Origin: an uncultured Roseburia sp. | GTDB lineage: Bacteria; Bacillota; Clostridia; Lachnospirales; Lachnospiraceae | NCBI GenBank assembly: GCA_900550935.1 | Contig: URUD01000006.1 | Coordinates: 13,213 to 77,212 of the forward strand | DNA: 64,000 nucleotides | Direction: 5' to 3' | Translations under genes and position numbers: made by a program | In this document: in pieces, positions 43,098 through 49,436 of the stretch | How positions within the stretch are numbered: position 1 is the first letter of the stretch | Layout of the letters: every line of letters begins with the position of its first letter | The notes under the pieces: generated by a model | The model's database searches: none | What the model saw: the letters and a program-made list of their open reading frames with translations, nothing else | Told to the model about the DNA's origin: nothing

Positions 43098-43185
43098 GCA
43101 CTTTTTCGTGCATCAGAAGCCACATTTTACGGCTTCTAACGAGGGCTCGACGCAGTCCTTTTTCTCAGGTATTACCCTGTTTTTT
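43098..43185 (+). promoter_or_regulatory. Leader hairpins upstream of the Rpn nuclease gene
   Basis: Four plus-strand hairpins follow one another: TGCAC/GTGCA, AGAAGCC/GGCTTCT (43115-43137), GAGGGCT/AGTCCTT followed by TTT (43141-43163), and CAGG/CCTG followed by TTTTTT (43166-43185). The last two resemble weak intrinsic terminators and could attenuate the gene. Confidence 0.35.
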
Positions 43186-43258
43186 AGGCATTTCGCCGAC
43201 TATTTTCAAAATCTATTGTGGAAAAAAGAAATGTTTTTTATAATCAAAGGAGAATTGA

Positions 43259-44374
43259 ATGACAGAAAAAACAAGAAAATCCAGGCAGGATAAACAAACC
43301 AAAACTGCTCCTGGCAAAACCGTTTTTGTCCAGAAGAAATACCGGGATGCACTCTTCCGCAAAATCTTTCATCAGAAAGACGTCCTGTTAGAACTTTATA
43401 ATGCACTCTCCGGCAACCATTATATCGACGTGAGTGAACTCATTATCAATACGATCGATGACGTTATTTACCTCGGGTACAAAAATGATATTTCCTTTAT
43501 CGTACGCGGAACCTTAAGTCTTTACGAACATCAGGGCACGTTAAATCCAAACATGCCCTTGCGCGGTCTGATCTATTTCGGGAAGCAGTACGAGGGTTAC
43601 ATCAAACAGCACTCTCTTAATATCTACGGGAAACGGCAGGTTATGATCCCATTTCCGCAGTATGTCATTTTTTATAATGGTGTTGATCCTTTCCCATCCG
43701 GCGAGGACTATATGGAACTGCATCTTTCCGATGCTTTTATCCATTCGGATCACGAACACGGTAAACCATGTCTGGAGTGCACTGCAAGAGTCTATAACAT
43801 TAATTACGGACATAACAAAGAATTGATGAAGCGTTGCAGAACGCTGGAAGAATACTCTATTTTTATCAGCAGGATTTCAGATTATATCAGAGAAGATGTT
43901 CCCCTAACGGATGCCATCGACACCGCTGTGCAGGACTGTATCCGGGATCACATCCTGCGGGATTTTCTGCTGAAACATCGGGCGGAGGTAGTTGGTATGT
44001 TATTGGAAGAATTCGATATGGAAGAATATATTAAGATGGAACGACGCGACAGCTACGCGGACGGACTTGAAGATGGATTGTCCAAAGGTGAAGCAATCGG
44101 GTTGTCTAAGGGCGAGGCGATTGGGTTATCTAAGGGCGAGGTGATTGGATTGTCCAAAGGTGAAGCGATCGGGCTCTCTAAGGGCGAGGCGATTGGCAAA
44201 CATAGCGAGCGTGTCCGCCTTATCCATACCCTACTTAATAATGGCATCTCCACCGAACAATGCGCCAGTCTGATGGGGGAGGATCCTGAGCTCGTAGTAA
44301 AGATCTACCATCTCTCTAAGGATCATCCCAACTGGTCCGAAGATGAGATCCTGCAGGCTGTGTCTTTGAAATAG
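43259..44374 (+). CDS. Rpn/YhgA-family PD-(D/E)XK nuclease, putative
   Basis: The only plus-strand gene: 371 residues. The N-terminal half matches the PDDEXK_2/Rpn family, with Asp77 (NDISF), Glu90-x-Gln92 (YEHQ) as candidate catalytic residues and the strand PQYVIFYNG. Members are recombination-promoting or putative transposase-related nucleases that occur in many copies per genome. Residues 273-312 are five repeats of GLSKGEAI. A short helical C-terminus follows. AAAGGAGA precedes the ATG. Its stop codon touches the stop codon of the convergent regulator with no gap and no terminator. It is probably a late insertion between the haem operon and its regulators. Confidence 0.82.
   Translation: MTEKTRKSRQDKQTKTAPGKTVFVQKKYRDALFRKIFHQKDVLLELYNALSGNHYIDVSELIINTIDDVIYLGYKNDISFIVRGTLSLYEHQGTLNPNMPLRGLIYFGKQYEGYIKQHSLNIYGKRQVMIPFPQYVIFYNGVDPFPSGEDYMELHLSDAFIHSDHEHGKPCLECTARVYNINYGHNKELMKRCRTLEEYSIFISRISDYIREDVPLTDAIDTAVQDCIRDHILRDFLLKHRAEVVGMLLEEFDMEEYIKMERRDSYADGLEDGLSKGEAIGLSKGEAIGLSKGEVIGLSKGEAIGLSKGEAIGKHSERVRLIHTLLNNGISTEQCASLMGEDPELVVKIYHLSKDHPNWSEDEILQAVSLK
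44075..44194 (+). repeat. 24-base tandem repeat, five units, in the Rpn gene
   Basis: Units at 44075, 44099, 44123, 44147 and 44171 each encode Gly-Leu-Ser-Lys-Gly-Glu-Ala/Val-Ile. Units 1 and 4 share TCCAAAGGTGAAG codon choice while 2, 3 and 5 share TCTAAGGGCGAG. This points to duplication of a multi-unit block. Units are multiples of three, so copy changes keep the frame. Confidence 0.9.
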
Positions 44375-45244
44375 TTACATCCGAAGCATCAGGGTTGCCA
44401 TGCTCTCCGGCATATGAAGCACTCCCACGCTGCAGGTCATCGTCAGCTGTATCTGCCCTGTTATCCTTCCACCTGGCAGCGTTTCCAGTGTTATCTCATC
44501 AAAGGGGATCTCGACCCTGCCATCCTGGATCTGAAGTTCTTTTAAGCCATCATCACGGCACTTGCATTTGATTGTCTGAAGGTGTCCATGCAACAGCATA
44601 TTATGATTGCTTCCTGAGTAGGCCGAAACCTCTTTTATCTTTAATTCCAGACAATTCCCCTCCGGTCTGACATATAATATTGCCGGTTTTTCAAATCCCT
44701 TGTCTGCCATAGACAGTTTTTTTCGGTTCTTCCCCTCCCGGTAAATGGAAAAATCCACTTCGTAAGTGCCATATGGAAGCAGCATTTTAGTCGTTTCATT
44801 CTGCGTCTCTAACGTCTGCCCCAGACTGTTGCTCCCGATATTTTCATACTGCATATGAAGTTTTTCTCTCTGGCAGATCATCTGGATCGTCTTGATATCC
44901 ACGGAATCTAACATTCCGCCAACCGCCTGCGCTCTCGCATCCTCCTCCACGCCGATCTTCTCGAAATAATAAAAAAGCTCCTGCTCCACCTTCTGGTAAT
45001 AGGTCAGCACCTCGATCCCTTTTCTGGTCAGCTCATAACCATCTTCGAGTAAAATGCCAAGTTCCACGCACCGTTTCAGACATCTGGACACCGTAGACCG
45101 GTTTACCGACAGGGCGCGCGCTATTTCCGCCTCATTGCATACTGCCCCCTTGTCTTTCTGATCTTTTAAATGTTTTAAACACTGCAGCTGGAACATGCTT
45201 GGTTTGCATGCCTCAATATAACTGGTAAACATCCTATGCCCCAC
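44375..45244 (-). CDS. Second DtxR/MarR-like regulator without metal ligands
   Basis: A 289-residue protein with an N-terminal winged helix (EAEIARALSVNRSTVSRC, about 37-55) and a helical dimer-like region ending near 130. A beta-rich C-terminal domain of about 140 residues follows that I do not recognise. The dimer region aligns with the neighbouring DtxR-like protein around the GV motif, but the positions of its Cys-x2-Glu-His ligands are here Gly109, Leu112 and Asp113. It is encoded 3 bases after the first regulator and so is co-expressed with it. A metal-independent partner or a sensor of another ligand are both possible. Confidence 0.7.
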   Translation of the reverse strand: MGHRMFTSYIEACKPSMFQLQCLKHLKDQKDKGAVCNEAEIARALSVNRSTVSRCLKRCVELGILLEDGYELTRKGIEVLTYYQKVEQELFYYFEKIGVEEDARAQAVGGMLDSVDIKTIQMICQREKLHMQYENIGSNSLGQTLETQNETTKMLLPYGTYEVDFSIYREGKNRKKLSMADKGFEKPAILYVRPEGNCLELKIKEVSAYSGSNHNMLLHGHLQTIKCKCRDDGLKELQIQDGRVEIPFDEITLETLPGGRITGQIQLTMTCSVGVLHMPESMATLMLRM

Positions 45245-45247
45245 TTT

Positions 45248-46009
45248 CTATATCAAAGATACTGTAAGAATACTTTCATCCGCTCCGATCCGGATGGGAA
45301 CACTTCCCTCCGAAATCCACTCATTCCGCTGTACATTACACTCAAATGCTTCGGTTAAGATCGCATAAGTTCCATTCTGTTCTCTCGCCTGATGCCACTC
45401 GCCCTCGTAACGGTAATATACCTCCATCTCTGCATCTTGTCCCTCTTCCAGCTCCAGATAAAGATAACTTTCCTCACAGATGCAGACTTTCGCTTTCTTT
45501 TTGAACATCCGGTATTCCTTTGCCAGGGTTCTCGGGCAGATACTCTCTTTCGTGTAAATGGCGATCGGCATCTCGCGTTCCCCATACGGAAAAAGAAAAT
45601 TAAAATCATTTCCCCTCATGGAGTAGGAAAAAACATGCCTGCTTTCCATAAACATACGAATGCCAAGATATATCTTTTCATCAATGATATGTTCGATCCG
45701 GCAGGCATTCTGTTCTGCCACCGCCTGGTCTACCCCCGTGATCAATAGTAAAAATTCCGTCAGACAACGGTGTTTTTCTAAATATTCTCGTCCTTTGTTA
45801 AGTCCAATGGCAGTCAAAAAGATCCGGCGTTTTTCATCTTTATACAGATAACCTTCCTCGATCAGTTCCTCCACCATACGGTTGACCCGTGCCGGAGAAG
45901 CATTCAGGTGCTTTTCAATATCGCTCCGCGTAACCTGATTCTGCCTGCGTTTCAGCAAATACATCGTTTCCAGATAGTCTTCTTTTTCCTGTCTCGTGAT
46001 GTTCCCCAT
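45248..46009 (-). CDS. DtxR-family metal-dependent regulator with unusual C-terminal domain
   Basis: A 253-residue protein. Residues 1-75 form a DtxR/MntR winged helix (TRSDIEKHLNASPARVNRM), and 76-125 the dimer domain. Candidate metal ligands are Asp11 and Glu14 (as MntR Asp8/Glu11), His80, Cys103, Glu106 and His107 (as DtxR Cys102/Glu105/His106), a mix of both subfamilies. From about 135 on, a beta-rich domain replaces the usual SH3-like or absent tail. A palindrome shared with the haem operon overlaps its own start point, so it probably represses itself and that operon. The metal is not known; iron is the best guess. Confidence 0.8.
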   Translation of the reverse strand: MGNITRQEKEDYLETMYLLKRRQNQVTRSDIEKHLNASPARVNRMVEELIEEGYLYKDEKRRIFLTAIGLNKGREYLEKHRCLTEFLLLITGVDQAVAEQNACRIEHIIDEKIYLGIRMFMESRHVFSYSMRGNDFNFLFPYGEREMPIAIYTKESICPRTLAKEYRMFKKKAKVCICEESYLYLELEEGQDAEMEVYYRYEGEWHQAREQNGTYAILTEAFECNVQRNEWISEGSVPIRIGADESILTVSLI

Positions 46010-46031
46010 TAGATAGTCTCTCCTATTGTCT

Positions 46032-46047
46032 GTTAGTTTGAACTAAC
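46032..46047. promoter_or_regulatory. Palindromic operator GTTAG-N6-CTAAC of the regulator pair
   Basis: TGTTAGTT-TG-AACTAACA is an 8+2+8 palindrome lying directly after the -10 box, over the expected start point, 22 bases before the first regulator's start codon. It matches the haem operon site (42771-42786) in both half-sites and in spacing. Confidence 0.75.
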
Positions 46048-46049
46048 AC

Positions 46050-46077
46050 ATTATAACACAAAATGCGCCAGTGTAAA
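46050..46077 (-). promoter_or_regulatory. Promoter of the DtxR-like regulator pair
   Basis: The -35 TTTACA (46072-46077) and -10 TATAAT (46050-46055) with extended TGT have a 16-base spacer. The -35 lies in the loop of the trmD terminator. Confidence 0.75.
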
Positions 46078-46095
46078 TATTTTCCTGACGCATTT
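46061..46095 (-). terminator. Terminator after trmD overlapping the regulator promoter
   Basis: On the minus strand AAATGCGTCAG pairs with CTGGCGCATTT through one G-U pair around a 13-base loop, then TTGTG. The trmD stop is at 46101. The T run is short. Confidence 0.6.
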
Positions 46096-46100
46096 CTCTC

Positions 46101-47525
46101 TTACTTATTTTTACTGTGCATCCAGTACACCAGTCCTTTTGCGAAACACATACCCATGCCCTCCTGCAGACGCATGGATCTTTCATTTCCGACCACCACC
46201 TGACCATACGGCGTGTGTCCTCTCTCAAGTGTCAGATTGACAATGTAAGTTTCCAGTGTTTTTCCCAGTTTCCTGCGCTGATACTCTGAAAAAACTTCAA
46301 GCATTCCCATGCTGCCTTCCTTGTGCCATCCGACAAATCCGACCAGTTTTTCTTCCAGAAATGCTCCGAACAGACTGCCCGAAACGATCACCTGCCTGAT
46401 ATAATCCGGGTCACTGACTAATTTATAATGTTCCAGCACCTGATCCATATATGCAAGAGTAAGAGGACGGATAGAAAGCGGCTCTTCCCCTGCATAGAGT
46501 TTTGATACCGGTAATTTTTCCCTGCGCGTATAGACGGCCTGATAACATGCCACCGAAAGATACAGGTCAAATTCCTCTTTTGCAGGTTCCACCATAAAAT
46601 CCTGATGCAGCACCAATTGTCCGATTCTGCCTCCTGTCTGTTCTTTTACGCAGGAGATCATCTTTCTTCCTTCTTCCATGCTGTCTGCTGTATGAAAATA
46701 GGTATCACTGACCTTATCATGGATACAGATATTTTCCCCGTCAGCATATACAAGTTCGGCACTTCCCCGGTCGATGACCTCGATCATATCCATATGGAGC
46801 AGTTTTTTCTTCCAGAGGATTTCCCGGCACTGCTGCAACGCTTCATATTTCTGATAGAGATCATAGCGGCGTTCCTTCGTCCGCTCCACCGCACGCGCTT
46901 TTCTCCATGCAGTGATCTCTTTCTGGTTGCCGGATAAGAGCACCTTAGGCACTGCCTTGTCCATCCATACCTCTGGTCTGCTGTACTGCGGATATTCCAA
47001 AAGATTTCCCTCAAAAGACTCTGTTGCCCCGGACTCATCATTGGATAGGACTCCCGGTACCATACGGGAAACGGCATCTACCATGACCATGGCCGGAAGT
47101 TCCCCTCCGGTCAGCACATAATCACCGATGGAAACGTAATCTGTCACGATCTCCTCTAACACACGTTCATCGATCCCTTCATAATGCCCACACAAAAGCA
47201 CAAGGTCTTCCTCTTTGGCAAAATCTTTCGCCATCTGCTGGGTAAACGTCTGCCCTTGCGGTGTCAGATAAATCGTACGAGGCTTTTGGGATAACTTATC
47301 TGCAATTGATTTCCAGGCATCGTAAACAGGCTGTGCCTGCATCAGCATACCCGCACCGCCTCCATAAGGATAATCATCCACCTTTTTATGTTTGTCCAAA
47401 GTAAAATCCCGGATATTGACCGCATCAATGGAGAGCAGCCCTTTATCTGCTGCCCTCCCTATAATACTTTCGGAAAGCCCCTGCTTCACCATATCCGGGA
47501 ATAATGTCATAATATGAAAGTTCAT
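46101..47525 (-). CDS. trmD: tRNA (guanine-N1)-methyltransferase fused to a GNAT-like domain
   Basis: The first 240 or so residues of 474 are TrmD, which methylates G37 of tRNAs reading CNN codons to prevent frameshifting. They include MTLFPDMV, PYGGGAGMLM, LCGHYEGIDERV and the knot SAM site IGDYVLTGGELPAM. The remaining 230 residues are not part of normal TrmD. They end in an FR47/GNAT-like fold (VFSEYQRRKLGKTLETYIVN and VVVGNERSMRLQEGMGM). There is no stop or frame change at the junction near residue 243. The role of the added domain is unknown. rimM lies 12 bases upstream. Confidence 0.9.
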   Translation of the reverse strand: MNFHIMTLFPDMVKQGLSESIIGRAADKGLLSIDAVNIRDFTLDKHKKVDDYPYGGGAGMLMQAQPVYDAWKSIADKLSQKPRTIYLTPQGQTFTQQMAKDFAKEEDLVLLCGHYEGIDERVLEEIVTDYVSIGDYVLTGGELPAMVMVDAVSRMVPGVLSNDESGATESFEGNLLEYPQYSRPEVWMDKAVPKVLLSGNQKEITAWRKARAVERTKERRYDLYQKYEALQQCREILWKKKLLHMDMIEVIDRGSAELVYADGENICIHDKVSDTYFHTADSMEEGRKMISCVKEQTGGRIGQLVLHQDFMVEPAKEEFDLYLSVACYQAVYTRREKLPVSKLYAGEEPLSIRPLTLAYMDQVLEHYKLVSDPDYIRQVIVSGSLFGAFLEEKLVGFVGWHKEGSMGMLEVFSEYQRRKLGKTLETYIVNLTLERGHTPYGQVVVGNERSMRLQEGMGMCFAKGLVYWMHSKNK

Positions 47526-47537
47526 CGTTCTTCCTCT

Positions 47538-48044
47538 TTATCTAAGTCCTGCCAACAGATGTACCTGCATCGTACCGCTCTCAATGTCCACCTGTCTGAT
47601 GCAATCCCGGATCGCCGGGATCAAAAGGTCTGGTGTATTCTCTTTGCTGACAACATACACGTCATTCGCTCCGGTCTGCAGAACATCGCTCAGGTCTCCT
47701 AACTCTTCGCCCTCATCCGAGACAACCTTTAATCCGATCAGGTCTGCAATAAAATATTCATTTTCCCCTAAAGGAACAGCGTTCTCTCTTGTTACATACA
47801 GGCTTTTCTGCCGATACTGCTCCACATCATTGATATTATCAATGCCTTTGAATTTCAGTATCACCAGATTTTTGAAAAATCGTGCCCCGGCAACCTCAAG
47901 TTCGATCTGTTCTTTTCCGGTATCTAAGATAACCTGCTTTAATTTTTTAAAGCGCATCGGGTCATCCGTGGTCGGGAACACTTTTACTTCACCACGCACT
48001 CCATGTGTCGTTGTGATCACGCCAATCTGCAATAAATCTTCCAT
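47538..48044 (-). CDS. rimM: 16S rRNA processing protein RimM
   Basis: A 168-residue 30S assembly factor with the N-terminal RimM beta-barrel (GVITTTHGVRGEVKVFP) and a C-terminal PRC barrel (YFIADLIGLKVVSDEGEELG, then PAIRDCIRQVD). It binds S19 and helps mature the 30S head. GAGGAG precedes the ATG and overlaps the end of the upstream secreted-protein gene. It is co-transcribed with trmD. Confidence 0.95.
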   Translation of the reverse strand: MEDLLQIGVITTTHGVRGEVKVFPTTDDPMRFKKLKQVILDTGKEQIELEVAGARFFKNLVILKFKGIDNINDVEQYRQKSLYVTRENAVPLGENEYFIADLIGLKVVSDEGEELGDLSDVLQTGANDVYVVSKENTPDLLIPAIRDCIRQVDIESGTMQVHLLAGLR

Positions 48045-48055
48045 TGTTCTCCTCT

Positions 48056-48823
48056 TTATTTTACCACAATATGCAATACTATATTTTCGATCAGTCCGGT
48101 CTTGTTGTTTATCATATTGATCTGTATCGAACCGTTTTCTACCATTTTAATCTTCGGCGAACTTACACTGTAGCGCTTGCTTTTTCCGTTCCCATAATAG
48201 TAAGAAAAAGAACCCTGTTTCCATCCACTCTTTGGTGTTACCTTAAATGTCACAATCTGATTTTTCTTAAATGTATAAGAGCCGGTTATATTCGTCTTAT
48301 TAAATTTCGCCTTAATCTCTTTTCCTGCTAATTTGTAGGATTTTAACGGGTTGGTATATTTGTATACCGTCAGCTTCGAGGTAAATGTCTTTGTCATGCT
48401 GCCATATTTTACCGTAACTTTGACCGTCGCTTTTCCTGTTTTTTTCGGTTTGATGGAAACAGTGTCGGTTCCTCTCTTTTCAATCGTTGCAATCTTTTTG
48501 TTTGAAATGGAAACCTTTGTAATCTTTCCAGTGCTCGGCAGGTTCCAGACATGGTAAAGATAAGAATGATTTTTACTGCTTACGCCGGTATGCACTTTAA
48601 GTTCTGTTGGAAAAGAAGCTCTGAATGCTGACGATGTTGTTGCATATTTCAAATTATCTTCTATCATCGTAGTACTGTCGACTCCTGTATTCATCTCTTC
48701 CTGCACGCTGACAATACTTTCCTGTTCCGTTGTGGTAACCGTTGCTGCCTGTAATTCAGACGGCACTGCCACAAATAATATCACTGCAAGAAGGATCACG
48801 CCAAGTCGCTTTGTTATTTTCAT
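48056..48823 (-). CDS. Secreted protein with a bacterial Ig-like (Big_2-type) domain
   Basis: A 255-residue exported protein: signal peptide 1-27 (ending LQA), a Ser/Thr-rich stretch, then an Ig-like domain about 95-165 (ITKVSISNKKIATIE and KPKKTGKATVKVTVKYG). A beta-rich C-terminal part of about 90 residues completes it. No anchor motif is present. The ATG at 48823 follows AAAGGGG. It stands between khpA and rimM, a place where no gene is normally found, behind a terminator and 11 bases before rimM. It must therefore share a transcript with rimM-trmD. Function not recognised. Confidence 0.75.
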   Translation of the reverse strand: MKITKRLGVILLAVILFVAVPSELQAATVTTTEQESIVSVQEEMNTGVDSTTMIEDNLKYATTSSAFRASFPTELKVHTGVSSKNHSYLYHVWNLPSTGKITKVSISNKKIATIEKRGTDTVSIKPKKTGKATVKVTVKYGSMTKTFTSKLTVYKYTNPLKSYKLAGKEIKAKFNKTNITGSYTFKKNQIVTFKVTPKSGWKQGSFSYYYGNGKSKRYSVSSPKIKMVENGSIQINMINNKTGLIENIVLHIVVK

Positions 48824-48854
48824 GAGAAACCCCTTTCTTTTTACATTTTTATTG

Positions 48855-48893
48855 TAAAAAACCGGATGCACCATATTTCATGATGTATCCGGT
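48855..48893 (-). terminator. Intrinsic terminator after khpA
   Basis: ACCGGAT pairs with ATCCGGT, with a further inner CAT/ATG-type stem, followed by TTTTTT. It follows the khpA stop at 48910 and splits the usual rpsP-khpA-rimM-trmD operon into two transcripts. Confidence 0.85.
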
Positions 48894-48909
48894 ATTTGCG
48901 CGAAAAAAT

Positions 48910-49140
48910 CTACTGCATGATCTCTACAATAACTTTTTTCTCTTCTTTTGAGGCAGCAGCCTTCACAACAGCACGGATCGCTTTCGCAATACGGCCCTGT
49001 TTGCCAATTACCTTGCCCATGTCAGACTGTGCTACGCGCAGCTCTAACACGATAGCTTTTTCATTTTCGGTTTCCGTTACAGCAACTTCATCCGGGTAAT
49101 CGACCAGTGATTTGGCAATTACTTCTACTAACTCTTTCAT
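48910..49140 (-). CDS. khpA: KH-domain RNA-binding protein KhpA
   Basis: A 76-residue single KH domain protein with the RNA-binding loop GKVIGKQGR (GXXG type). In Firmicutes KhpA pairs with KhpB/EloR and affects cell elongation and division. It follows rpsP by 18 bases, its conserved position. It is the last gene before a terminator here. Confidence 0.93.
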   Translation of the reverse strand: MKELVEVIAKSLVDYPDEVAVTETENEKAIVLELRVAQSDMGKVIGKQGRIAKAIRAVVKAAASKEEKKVIVEIMQ

Positions 49141-49158
49141 AGGTCCACCTCACTAATC

Positions 49159-49404
49159 CTATTTCTCGATACCAGCGCTCTTTAAAATTCTAGCTACTGT
49201 ATCTGTTGGCTGAGCTCCGTTAGCTAACCATTTCTTTGCTAACTCCTCATTTACATGATACTCGCTTGGATCTTTAGTCGGATCATAAGTTCCGATCTCT
49301 TCGATGAACTTACCATCTCTTGGGGATCTGGAATCAGAAACTACGATTCTATAGAAAGGAGCTTTTTTCTGTCCCATTCTTCTTAATCTGATCTTTACTG
49401 CCAT
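49159..49404 (-). CDS. rpsP: 30S ribosomal protein S16
   Basis: An 81-residue protein matching S16 in full (MAVKIRLRRMGQKKAPFYRI, then DSRSPRDGKFIEEIGTYDP). The ATG at 49404 lies 8 bases after AAGGAGGT; the slightly longer frame begins with a GTG inside that site. It lies between ffh and khpA as in most Firmicutes. Confidence 0.97.
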   Translation of the reverse strand: MAVKIRLRRMGQKKAPFYRIVVSDSRSPRDGKFIEEIGTYDPTKDPSEYHVNEELAKKWLANGAQPTDTVARILKSAGIEK

Positions 49405-49436
49405 TACTTTCACCTCCTTGGATTATTTTTCATGTA

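Larger units (their letters stand above)
42738..43258. other. Divergent intergenic region between the haem operon and the Rpn nuclease gene
   Basis: The 521-base gap holds the haem operon promoter and palindromic operator at its left end. The plus-strand promoter of the Rpn gene is near 43029-43057, followed by a leader of about 195 nt with several hairpins. No credible small gene was seen. Confidence 0.7.

Noticed and set aside
43239..43244. TATAAT box 15 bases before the Rpn start codon with TTGTGG at 17 bases
   Set aside because: Transcription from here would begin within the ribosome-binding site, so the upstream promoter at 43029-43057 is preferred.
44075..44194. CRISPR-like regularly spaced repeat
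   Set aside because: The five 24-base units are directly adjacent without spacers, lie in frame in a coding sequence and are protein repeats.
29000..46100. Complete mobile element (integrase, transposase, flanking repeats)
   Set aside because: No integrase, recombinase or tRNA was seen at either border and no flanking direct repeat was noticed. The Rpn gene alone does not define an element.
49219..49228. GTTAGCTAAC, which contains both half-sites of the putative DtxR-type operator
   Set aside because: The half-sites are adjacent instead of 6 bases apart, and the sequence lies inside rpsP where it is explained by codons.
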